A DNA stretch of 36,483 nt from a bacterium (GTDB taxonomy: Bacteria; Patescibacteria; Microgenomatia; Levybacterales; GWA1-39-11), in the NCBI GenBank assembly GCA_021825285.1, contig JAKAHW010000001.1:1-36483 (forward strand), given 5' to 3'. The first letter of the stretch is position 1. The number at the start of each line of letters is the position of its first letter. The position numbers and the translations under genes are program-made. Shown here in pieces: positions 1-6,626 of the stretch. The notes under the pieces are model-generated. The model saw only the letters and a list, made by a program, of their open reading frames with translations, was not told the DNA's origin and made no database searches.

Positions 1-522
1 GGAGTCATGGACGAGTTAGACAAATATCCTTTGACAATTTTAGGTGCGATTTTAGGAGGAGGCATGTCTTCAAGGCTTTTTCATGAGGTTAGGGAAAAAC
101 GAGGCCTTTCTTATTATGTCAGGACAATTTCTGAGAATTTTGTTGACGCGGGGTATCTTTCGACTTTTGTAGGTGCGGATCCCAAAAGAATTGATGAGGC
201 AATTGAGGTAGTGGTTGCCGAATACAAGAAAGTAACCAATGATGGAGAGATTTCGGAGCAGGAAGTAAAAAAAGCAAAAGAATATGCAAAAGGCCATTTT
301 GTTCTCGACCTTGAAGACACGAAGTCTGTTGCTGTTTTTTATGGAGCTACTTGGACTCTTGAGAAAAAGCTTGAGAACCCAAGCTTTGTTCTTGATCAGC
401 TTGAAAAAGTGAAGCTTGCGGATATAAAAAGAGTAGCCAAAAAATTCCTTAGTGAGCCTCTAAATCTGGCAATAATTGGGGATTTCAATGACCAAAACCA
501 CTTCTCAAACCTTTTAAAATAA
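1..522 (+). CDS. M16 family zinc peptidase, C-terminal part (5' truncated by window edge)
   Basis: The reading frame is open from base 1, so the gene begins before the window; the first visible ATG at 7 is internal. What remains (about 173 residues) matches the C-terminal domain of M16 (pitrilysin/mitochondrial processing peptidase-like) proteases: the Gly-rich GGGMSSRLFHEVREKRGLSY motif near residue 20 is the family signature for the substrate-clamping half. The zinc-binding HxxEH motif would be upstream and is not visible, so whether this is the catalytic subunit or an inactive partner cannot be told. It ends with TAA; no gene follows on this strand until 1390. Confident as an M16 fragment. 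Confidence 0.9.
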   Translation, partial: GVMDELDKYPLTILGAILGGGMSSRLFHEVREKRGLSYYVRTISENFVDAGYLSTFVGADPKRIDEAIEVVVAEYKKVTNDGEISEQEVKKAKEYAKGHFVLDLEDTKSVAVFYGATWTLEKKLENPSFVLDQLEKVKLADIKRVAKKFLSEPLNLAIIGDFNDQNHFSNLLK

Positions 523-601
523 ATTCAAGGTTTAAAATTGCCTAAAAAATCAAATCCAACCCTCTTGCTTTTTTGTTAATTTTCCTAACCTAAACCTTCT
601 C

Positions 602-1270
602 TTAGCTAATTCTTGCTTGGAATGAGCGATCAGGCCCAGGCGAAGGGGTTGTTTCCCATGATAAATGACTGAAAGCTTCGATTATTATTTCCTGTAGATT
701 ATCCTGATTAATCTCTTGCCAGCTGTGGTTATTAATACCATTAACAGTTGCATCTAATCTGACATCCGCTCTTACCATCCCATCGTAGCTTCTAGTTTCT
801 CGTGGTGCACTTTTAGCAAGGGTGCAATTTATGCTAAAAACATAGGTATCTGGTTTTAGACCATTATCTGTGTTTTCTTTGACTATTACATATTCTGATG
901 CGTCTATACCTTCGGCAACAGTCCTGGCAGCATAACTAAAAACATCCAATAATCCGTTTTTTTCCACCTGCCGCAGGGTTTCATCTCTTTCTCTTATCAC
1001 TCTTCTTTCCTCCGCAAGTTTTTCTTCCTCGGCGATTCTTTTAGCTTCTTTTCGTCGAGTCTCTTCGGCTCTTTGCCTTGCTGCTTCTTGCTCCCTTTCT
1101 CTTCGGTATTTTTCTCTCAGTTCCCTGTCAATTATAGTGTATTTTCTGTCAGTGGGAGGAAGATCTAAAAAACCAATACCTTTCGTCGGTATCCGGTATG
1201 TCGTTTCTGTTTTTGCTTCGGGCACTAGCCATGAAGCGACTTTTTGCCAAAATCTTTTTCTTTCAGCCAT
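602..1270 (-). CDS. Hypothetical coiled-coil protein, paralog 1 of a local pair
   Basis: Not a family I recognise. The 222-residue product has a basic N-terminus, a highly charged Arg/Glu/Ala-rich helix at about residues 45-110 that should form a long coiled coil, and a compact C-terminal domain ending in a motif like DATVNGINNHSWQEIN. The same order (GI-x-D segment, RELREKY-like start of the helix, charged helix, then V-x-x-DATxNG and LQ-I-x-x-x-F-x-x-x-SW) is found in the protein at 2274-2978, so the two are diverged duplicates that flank a deacetylase gene transcribed the opposite way. No signal peptide or membrane segment is evident, so a cytosolic or membrane-associated scaffold is possible; that is inference. 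A good promoter lies upstream at 1339-1367. Confidence 0.75.
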   Translation of the reverse strand: MAERKRFWQKVASWLVPEAKTETTYRIPTKGIGFLDLPPTDRKYTIIDRELREKYRREREQEAARQRAEETRRKEAKRIAEEEKLAEERRVIRERDETLRQVEKNGLLDVFSYAARTVAEGIDASEYVIVKENTDNGLKPDTYVFSINCTLAKSAPRETRSYDGMVRADVRLDATVNGINNHSWQEINQDNLQEIIIEAFSHLSWETTPSPGPDRSFQARIS

Positions 1271-1278
1271 GTACCGTG

Positions 1279-1329
1279 AATTTTACTCTTTTTTTTTGCA
1301 AAATCAACTCTTAAGGTCCTCTTACTTTT
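1279..1329 (-). other. Conserved leader shared with paralog 2, out of frame here
   Basis: These 51 bases are nearly identical to 2898-2948 (six differences). Read as codons they give KSKRTLRVDFAKKKSKI, matching KSKRTLRVDFSNKKSKI in the other copy, and five of the six changes fall at third positions. Here the frame has no start codon, is preceded by a stop, and is shifted relative to the ATG at 1270, so it appears to lie in the 5' untranslated region. It is either a decayed N-terminus or a conserved cis element. Confidence 0.6.
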
Positions 1330-1338
1330 GTGTTTTGG

Positions 1339-1367
1339 ATTTTATTGCCTATTGTTAATTGGGTCAA
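1339..1367 (-). promoter_or_regulatory. Sigma-70-type promoter for the gene at 602-1270
   Basis: On the minus strand TTGACC (1362-1367) is followed after 17 nt by TAAAAT (1339-1344). Transcription would start near 1332, placing the conserved leader in a roughly 60-nt 5' UTR. Confidence 0.6.
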
Positions 1368-1389
1368 CTACTTTTTAAAATAGAAAGGT

Positions 1390-2238
1390 ATGAAAAGGTC
1401 GCGCTTGCTACTGGTTTTGCTATGTGTCTTGTTATTTCTTTTGTTTGCTTGGTTTATTTGGTTTGTTTTGCAATCAAAGCCGAAGAGTCCCGGGAAAATC
1501 GCTCCATACTATGATAATTCTGTTTTTACGAGAAACCCCTCTTTAGGAAGTCCATCGCCTGCGGGCAAAGCAGTAAAATTACCTATAATTATGTATCATT
1601 ACGTTGAATATAGAAAAAGTTTTGGGGATTTAATAGAAAAACGGCTGGATATAAACCCGGATATATTTGAGAAACAGCTTATTACTTTAAAACAAGCAGG
1701 ATACAATTCTTATTTTGTTAAAGATGTTCCCAATATTATTGAAAAGAAGAAAACGGTACCTCTAAAAAGTTTGGTTCTTTCTTTTGACGACGGTTATGAA
1801 GATTTTTATTCTACTATCTTTCCTATTTTGAAAAAATATAATTTCAAAGCAACCCTTTTTGTCTCGTATAATTATGTCGGAAGGAAGGGATTCGTAACTT
1901 TCCCCCAAATGGCGGAAATGATCGCGAGCGGAAGGGTGGAAATTGGTTCCCATACAATTGACCATTTATTTTTGACTGCAGTGCCTCGAAGTATTGCCCG
2001 GACCCAAATTTTTAACAGCAAAAATCTTCTTGAAAAAAAACTTGGAGTTCCAATTAAAACTTTTGCTTATCCTTACGGAGCCTTTGATAAAACCCTCGCA
2101 AAAATGGTGCAGGAGGCTGGATATAAAGCCGCAGTATCAGTTATTAATGGAGATTTGCAGTCGGAAGAAAATCTCTATTATTTGTCAAGAATTTCAGCGC
2201 AGACATTTATCCGTCAAAATATTTTGATCCTGCTTTAA
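1390..2238 (+). CDS. Membrane-anchored polysaccharide deacetylase (NodB domain, PgaB/IcaB-like)
   Basis: A 282-residue carbohydrate esterase 4 protein that would remove N-acetyl groups from cell-wall or exopolysaccharide amino sugars outside the membrane. Residues 5-27 are a single hydrophobic anchor. The NodB core starts with PIIMYHYVEY; the catalytic base and metal Asp pair is SFDDGYEDF (D133, D134), and the metal His pair is SHTIDH (H188, H192). A later FAYPYGAFD matches the conserved Tyr/Arg substrate loop region. The C-terminus is short (ends soon after YLSRIS) and may be trimmed compared with relatives. An AGAAAGG-like ribosome site sits 5-10 nt before the ATG. It lies in opposite orientation between two paralogous unknowns; whether they act together is unknown. 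Confidence 0.88.
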   Translation: MKRSRLLLVLLCVLLFLLFAWFIWFVLQSKPKSPGKIAPYYDNSVFTRNPSLGSPSPAGKAVKLPIIMYHYVEYRKSFGDLIEKRLDINPDIFEKQLITLKQAGYNSYFVKDVPNIIEKKKTVPLKSLVLSFDDGYEDFYSTIFPILKKYNFKATLFVSYNYVGRKGFVTFPQMAEMIASGRVEIGSHTIDHLFLTAVPRSIARTQIFNSKNLLEKKLGVPIKTFAYPYGAFDKTLAKMVQEAGYKAAVSVINGDLQSEENLYYLSRISAQTFIRQNILILL

Positions 2239-2273
2239 TAGAGATAGGTTCCTTTTGCTCTTTACCTGAAATA

Positions 2274-2978
2274 TTATGTAGATCTGTTTTGGTAGCTATG
2301 TTGATTCATCGGTGGTGTATAAGTGCGAGCTACTGTGTGCCAACTGAAACCTTTAAACTGGTCTGCGACAATCTGTTGAAGTTTGGTTTTGTCATTTTCT
2401 TCCCATAGACAGCCGTTTACACCGTTGATTGTGGCATCCCAGACAACGCTGGCTTCTAAATCATAAGTTCCAGGAAAGTTACAAATAATATGCAATGTGT
2501 CTTGTTCTTGTTCGTCTGTAGTCATGTAATTCCTCATATAAAAGCTGCCTACCCTTTCTTCTGTGGCTACTATTTGCGCAGCATGTTCCACCATATCTAT
2601 AAAACCTGACTTTGTAGCCTGAGAAAGAATATCTCTTCTCGCCCTTTCTTGCCTTGATCGTAATTGTTCAGCGCGTCTTTCTTCATCCATTCGACGCATC
2701 TCTTCAGCTCTTTTCAGGGCGGCTTTTCTTGCAACTTCTGCCGCCTCCTGTCTTCTCCTATCGTTATACTTAGCTCTTAGTAATTCATCAAGTTGTTGGT
2801 ATTCATCTCTGATACCTTTGGGTTTAACTATATGAGCTTCCGCTCTTGGGTTGATCCGTCTAAAAATGCCTCGTAGTCCATTTTCTCTCATGATTGCGAT
2901 TTTACTCTTTTTGTTTGAGAAATCAACTCTTAATGTCCTCTTGCTTTTGCTTTTGTTATTTCTTAAAATTAAATCCAT
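2274..2978 (-). CDS. Hypothetical coiled-coil protein, paralog 2 of a local pair
   Basis: Unrecognised family, 234 residues from the first ATG. It shares with the protein at 602-1270 the charged coiled-coil helix (about residues 65-125, rich in Arg, Glu, Ala) and the C-terminal domain with VWDATINGVNGCLWEEND and a terminal FSWHT. Two starts are possible: 2978, whose ATG shares two bases with the divergent ndk start codon, or 2891, which aligns with the start of paralog 1. I list the longer form because the extra N-terminal stretch KSKRTLRVDFSNKKSKI is also preserved, with mostly silent changes, upstream of paralog 1. The longer start leaves no room for a ribosome site, which argues for the shorter form or a leaderless message. 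Confidence 0.72.
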   Translation of the reverse strand: MDLILRNNKSKSKRTLRVDFSNKKSKIAIMRENGLRGIFRRINPRAEAHIVKPKGIRDEYQQLDELLRAKYNDRRRQEAAEVARKAALKRAEEMRRMDEERRAEQLRSRQERARRDILSQATKSGFIDMVEHAAQIVATEERVGSFYMRNYMTTDEQEQDTLHIICNFPGTYDLEASVVWDATINGVNGCLWEENDKTKLQQIVADQFKGFSWHTVARTYTPPMNQHSYQNRST

Positions 2979-3555
2979 GGAACAGACATTCGTAATGGTA
3001 AAACCGGACGGCGTTAAGCGCGGCTTAACAGGCGAAGTAATCCATCGTTTTGAGAGATCAGGTTTAAAACTTGTAGCAGTAAAAATGATTGAACCAACGC
3101 TTGCCCTTCTTCATTCCCACTATAAAACGGACGAAGAGGAAACAATTATGCGACTTGGAGGTAAAACTCTTGCTACTTATGAAAAATACGGAAGGGATGC
3201 AAAAAAAGATTTCGGAACAAATGACCCTAAAGAATTGGGAAAAATGGTAGTTGAATGGCTGGTTAAATACATGACTTCAGGACCGGTCGTTGCTATGGTT
3301 TTGGAAGGAAGACACGCGGTTGACAATGTGATTTCACTTGTAGGCCCGACAATGCCCGTCGCAGCACCCGGAGGAACAATTCGAGGGGACTTTTCAACTG
3401 ATTCCGCAGCTTATGCAAATATTGAAAGGCGAGGAGTTATGAATATCGTTCACGCATCGGGAAGTATTGAAGAGGCAAAATTTGAAATAAATTTATGGTT
3501 TGATAAGTCCGAAGTTCACGACTACCGCCGTGTAGAGGAACATCTTACGGATTAA
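2977..3555 (+). CDS. ndk: Nucleoside diphosphate kinase with an internal insertion
   Basis: Transfers the gamma phosphate of ATP to nucleoside diphosphates through a phosphohistidine. The 192-residue product opens with TFVMVKPDGVKRGLTGEVI, has SGPVVAMVLEG (101-111) and PGTIRGDFS-like PGGTIRGDFS (131-140), and carries the catalytic histidine in NIVHASGS (H159). Typical enzymes are 130-150 residues; the extra length here is a stretch of about 30-35 residues between the HYKTDEEE helix and the VVEWLVKYMTSGPVV strand, roughly residues 52-90. The in-frame extension back to 2851 is antisense to the coiled-coil gene, so I start at 2977, where family alignment begins. The 3' end overlaps the convergent truB by 11 nt. 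Confidence 0.93.
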   Translation: MEQTFVMVKPDGVKRGLTGEVIHRFERSGLKLVAVKMIEPTLALLHSHYKTDEEETIMRLGGKTLATYEKYGRDAKKDFGTNDPKELGKMVVEWLVKYMTSGPVVAMVLEGRHAVDNVISLVGPTMPVAAPGGTIRGDFSTDSAAYANIERRGVMNIVHASGSIEEAKFEINLWFDKSEVHDYRRVEEHLTD

Positions 3556-4198
3556 GTTTAAGCTCCTCAACAGTTATAGAATTTTCAAGCAAAAAATTTG
3601 CGACTCTTGTTCGAATAAGACTTTTTAAATATCCTCCGGTTTTAAGTTCTTTTCCTATATCACGCGCCAAAGAGCGGATATAGACTCCGGGACCCGTTTG
3701 AACTTTTATTTTAATTACAGGGTATATATACTCCAGAATTTCAATATTTTTTATTTCAACTTCCCGCGGTTCAAGCTTGACTTCCTGGCCTTTTCGGATA
3801 CGTCTGTGCGCAGGTTTTCCCTGTAGTTTTACCGAACTATAGAGCGGAGGAGTTTGTAATATTTTCCCAATAAACTTTTTTACGGCTTGTTCAACCGCTT
3901 TTTTATTAGGATTTTGTTTGTCATGAGCTTGCCGAAGGGTCTTTTCACCTTCTTCATCATCGGTTGTAGATTCATATCCAAGTTTAATTTCTGCAACATA
4001 TTCTTTCTCGCCCTTGACGAATTCGTCCAGCTTTTTGGTGTTTTCGCGGCCCACGGCAATTACCAAAACACCCTCTGCCAACGGATCAAGCGTCCCTCCG
4101 TGTCCCACGCGCTTGACGTTTGTTTTCTTACGGACTATGTCTACAACATCATGAGAAGTCATGCCTTTTGGCTTATAAACAGCAAAAATATTTTCCAC
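3545..4198 (-). CDS. truB: tRNA pseudouridine(55) synthase TruB, short form without PUA domain
   Basis: Converts U55 of the tRNA T-loop to pseudouridine. The catalytic Asp lies in GHGGTLDPLAEGVL (D38), preceded by the N-terminal KPKGMTSHDVV motif; ARDIGKELKTGGYLKSLIRTRVA near the C-terminus is also typical. At 217 residues it lacks the C-terminal PUA-type domain of the roughly 310-residue E. coli enzyme. The start is a GTG, with a TAAAAT box six bases before it, suggesting leaderless translation. After GYESTTDDEEGEK, a variable loop holds TLRQAHDKQN, encoded by a repeat-like sequence (see 3911-3940). Confidence 0.95.
   Translation of the reverse strand: MENIFAVYKPKGMTSHDVVDIVRKKTNVKRVGHGGTLDPLAEGVLVIAVGRENTKKLDEFVKGEKEYVAEIKLGYESTTDDEEGEKTLRQAHDKQNPNKKAVEQAVKKFIGKILQTPPLYSSVKLQGKPAHRRIRKGQEVKLEPREVEIKNIEILEYIYPVIKIKVQTGPGVYIRSLARDIGKELKTGGYLKSLIRTRVANFLLENSITVEELKLNP
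3911..3940 (-). repeat. Repeat-like insert inside truB encoding TLRQAHDKQN
   Basis: The minus-strand sequence begins ACCCTTCGGCAAGCTCATGAC, which resembles a small dispersed repeat that I recall as common in metagenome-derived bacterial genomes (CCTTCGGCAAGCTCA type, often translated LRQAQDKQ). It falls in the variable loop after the TDDxEG motif, where length changes are tolerated. Only one copy of this exact form is visible in the window. Confidence 0.45.
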
Positions 4199-4216
4199 GA
4201 AATGATTTTACCAGAT

Positions 4217-4639
4217 TTATTTTACTTCTATGGTTCCTGTTTGAGAAGGATTGAGGTGATTGTGGTAGGTGTATGTTCCGGGAGTTCCAAAAACAAGCCT
4301 TGTGTTTTGACCTGGTAAAACAGCCCCAAGATTTAAAATCGGATAAAGATTGTGTTTTGGATGCGGATCCGAATTTATCTGGACAGCACTATTGCTGCTA
4401 TTTGTCCAAATTACTTTGTCTCCGGTATTGATGATTATGCTGGATGGTGAAAATCCAGTTGCGGTAATCTTTATGTAAGCAACACCTTTTCCAACAGGAG
4501 CAAGGTCTTTTACTACTACTTTTTCTGCAGGAGCAATTGATTTAGGAAGAGTAGGTCCGGTTTTTTTTTGAAGAAAAATTGTTGCTCCTGCAAGTAGAGC
4601 AATTATTACTAATAATCCTAAAATTATAATTTTTTTCAT
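4217..4639 (-). CDS. Membrane-anchored cupredoxin-fold protein with a degenerate copper site
   Basis: A 140-residue protein with an N-terminal membrane anchor (residues 3-23) and a plastocyanin-like domain: ATGFSPSSIIINTGDKVIWTN (60-80) is the typical cupredoxin strand pair. The C-terminal ligand loop reads YHNHLNPSQTG (125-135), where type 1 copper proteins have a YHCxxHPxM pattern. The Cys, second His and Met positions are Asn127, Asn130 and Gln133, so a normal type 1 site cannot form; H93, H96, H126 and H128 remain. Its function is therefore not safely electron transfer; a structural or alternative metal-binding role is possible. A TATAAT box at 4648-4653 sits eight bases before the ATG and inside the end of the CAP gene, giving this gene its own leaderless promoter. 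Confidence 0.8.
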   Translation of the reverse strand: MKKIIILGLLVIIALLAGATIFLQKKTGPTLPKSIAPAEKVVVKDLAPVGKGVAYIKITATGFSPSSIIINTGDKVIWTNSSNSAVQINSDPHPKHNLYPILNLGAVLPGQNTRLVFGTPGTYTYHNHLNPSQTGTIEVK

Positions 4640-4647
4640 TTTAATTT

Positions 4648-4653
4648 ATTATA
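4648..4653 (-). promoter_or_regulatory. -10 box (TATAAT) for the cupredoxin gene
   Basis: TATAAT on the minus strand ends eight bases before the ATG at 4639, so the transcript would begin at or next to the start codon. No convincing -35 was found. Confidence 0.45.
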
Positions 4654-4655
4654 CA

Positions 4656-6626
4656 TTATCGACAGCAATATCCTGTATGCCAACCGTAAGAGTAGGCACA
4701 AACCGCATTTCCTGCTGAGACATTTGTTTCACCGCTAAGGCAGCTTGTTTGCCTACAGACGTTGAATCCGTCACTTGGACAACCACTTGGGTTGGTTACC
4801 ATACAGCAAGCGCCATAATATGAGCCGTAGGCTGCAGAGCATGCCGCATTCCCCGTACCGCTCTTGTAAAGGGAAGATCCTCCCGGACACGGGCTAGTGG
4901 TACAAATGTTAGCATATCCGGTTGACGCATCGTAATTCGGACAAGAACTTGCAATTGCGGGGGTAGGTGTAGGTGCGGCCAATGGTTTCCTGCAGCAATA
5001 TCCTGTATGCCAACCATAAGAGTAGGCACAAACCGCATTTCCTGCCGATACATTTGTTTCACCGCTAAGACAATTTGTTTGTCTACACGTGTTGTATCCG
5101 TCATTGGGACAACTATTTATGCCGGTTACCATGCAGCAATTTCCATATGTTGAGCCATAGGCTGCAGAGCATGCTGCATTGCCGCTCCCGCTCTTGTAAA
5201 GGGAAGATCCTCCCGGACACGGGCTAGTGGTACAAATGTTAGCATATCCGGTTGTTGCATCATAATTCGGACAAGAGCTTACGGGTGCAGAGGTGGGAGT
5301 AGGCGTAGGCGTTGATACGGAAACTGATCCTGCAGTGCAGCAATAGACGTTTCCGGTGCTGCTATTGAGTGCTTTTGCACAAACCGCATTTCCTGATGAA
5401 AGATTGGTTTCGCCAGTCAAACAGCTTCCGCTTCTACACGTATTGGTTGTGCCGTTTGCATTAACATTAGGACAAAGGCTAGTGGACGATACGGTACAAC
5501 AATATGCTGTTTGTGCAAGGAATGATGTGCACGCAGCGTTTCCGCTTGCAAGATTTGATGATCCGGCAAGACAGGATGTCCTGCATTGATTTTGTGTGCC
5601 GTCAAGATTGGTATTCGGACAAGACGAAGCAATTGGTGTAGGTGTAGAGATTGGCGGAGTAGAGGTTGCAGTTGCAGAGTTCGTAGGAGTAGCAGATGAT
5701 CCTCCGCTGGAGCATGAAGCACCTGTATTCTTAATATAATGACCGTTTGGATCAATAACGCATCCAATAGAATTACAGGCTTGAACATTATAGAAAATAT
5801 CCGTATTGGCAGAAAATCCACCACTTGTAGGAATTGTCTGACCTGATGAAACATCAACTATTTGTTGTGCACAGGTGTAGCAATTAGGGCTATAAATTAA
5901 TTGGTGGTAAGTTGCTCCGCTTCCGGGAGTAAAGTTAATTGTCATTACGTTATTTGCTCCATTACAAGAAGGCTGAAGTGATATAACTTTTGGTGCAGTA
6001 GGAGGTCCTATAAAGCTTCCGTCGGTTCCATCAATTCCATCTCCAAACTCTGTTGCCCAAAACCACCCAACGCTTGCTCCTAATCTTGCAATTCCTATTT
6101 GTTTGTGATCAGCAAATAACATATTTTCATCATGTGAAGGAGATTTCTGCCATGCTCTTAAAGCTCTATCTGCTGTACCATTGTTGCTGCTTGTGTAATA
6201 TAAATTTTCCCCAACACCATATGGTGGATATCCGCAATCCCAAATCATTTGGGAGTATGCCCGTCCCGTAGTATCGCTATGAGCAAGGTTTGTTGTTCCT
6301 TGTTTCACCATGTCCTCAGCTTTAAATTGTGCTGCCCGGTTTAGATTGGAGGATATAGTTAAAGAACTTAAACCTTTGCTCTGTCTATATTGGTTTATCA
6401 AAACTAAAAAACCAGATTCCTCTGAATCTAAAGAATAATAGGCTACCGGGCAATTAGTAACAGAGGCATGTTGACGGATTTCCTGTTGTTTTTGAAGCTG
6501 AATCATAGTTGCGACAAAACCGACAAGAAGGACCATAATAATTGAGAGGGAAAAGGAGTCTTTAGGATTTTTCCTAATAAAATGAAAGGTTTTTTGCAAT
6601 AAATTTTCTTCTCTAAGAATTCTCAT
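4656..6626 (-). CDS. Membrane-anchored CAP (SCP/PR-1) domain protein with six Cys-rich modules
   Basis: A 656-residue surface protein. A short cytosolic N-terminus is followed by one membrane helix (about 26-44), then a CAP domain (about 66-200) with LVLINQYRQSKGL, AHSDTTGR, GVGENLYY and WQKSPSHDENML, the usual cavity residues of the family. A fibronectin III-like stretch (about 208-303) follows, then Ser/Thr/Pro linkers and six modules of the form CPN...C...C...SGNAxC...CC. Modules 3-4 and 5-6 are a recent 330-bp tandem duplication. Bacterial CAP proteins are secreted, but their reaction is not settled. The many paired cysteines imply oxidative folding, consistent with the DsbA/DsbB genes at 14.7-16.0 kb. 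The ATG overlaps the TGA of the upstream Tat-protein gene (ATGA), so the two are co-translated. Confidence 0.85.
   Translation of the reverse strand: MRILREENLLQKTFHFIRKNPKDSFSLSIIMVLLVGFVATMIQLQKQQEIRQHASVTNCPVAYYSLDSEESGFLVLINQYRQSKGLSSLTISSNLNRAAQFKAEDMVKQGTTNLAHSDTTGRAYSQMIWDCGYPPYGVGENLYYTSSNNGTADRALRAWQKSPSHDENMLFADHKQIGIARLGASVGWFWATEFGDGIDGTDGSFIGPPTAPKVISLQPSCNGANNVMTINFTPGSGATYHQLIYSPNCYTCAQQIVDVSSGQTIPTSGGFSANTDIFYNVQACNSIGCVIDPNGHYIKNTGASCSSGGSSATPTNSATATSTPPISTPTPIASSCPNTNLDGTQNQCRTSCLAGSSNLASGNAACTSFLAQTAYCCTVSSTSLCPNVNANGTTNTCRSGSCLTGETNLSSGNAVCAKALNSSTGNVYCCTAGSVSVSTPTPTPTSAPVSSCPNYDATTGYANICTTSPCPGGSSLYKSGSGNAACSAAYGSTYGNCCMVTGINSCPNDGYNTCRQTNCLSGETNVSAGNAVCAYSYGWHTGYCCRKPLAAPTPTPAIASSCPNYDASTGYANICTTSPCPGGSSLYKSGTGNAACSAAYGSYYGACCMVTNPSGCPSDGFNVCRQTSCLSGETNVSAGNAVCAYSYGWHTGYCCR
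4661..5320 (-). repeat. Two tandem 330-bp repeats inside the CAP-protein gene
   Basis: The segment starting with GCAATATCCTGTATGCCAAC at 4665 recurs at 4995, a period of exactly 330 bases (110 codons). The two copies differ at scattered bases and each encodes a pair of Cys-rich modules, so the array grew by in-frame unit duplication. Confidence 0.85.

Noticed and set aside
525..598. Terminator after the M16 peptidase (AAGGTTTA and TAAACCTT)
   Set aside because: The complementary pieces are about 55 nt apart with no T-run, too weak to call.
2851..2976. N-terminal extension of ndk from 2851
   Set aside because: It is antisense to the coiled-coil gene; the family alignment starts at MEQTFVMVKPDG, and the extension is hydrophobic low-complexity sequence.
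4661..5320. CRISPR-like array
   Set aside because: The 330-bp period and the intact reading frame show coding modules, not short repeats with spacers. No CRISPR array was seen elsewhere.
5356..5857. Frames inside the CAP-protein gene on both strands
   Set aside because: They arise from the repeated Cys-rich codons, have no own signals, and conflict with a clear domain architecture.
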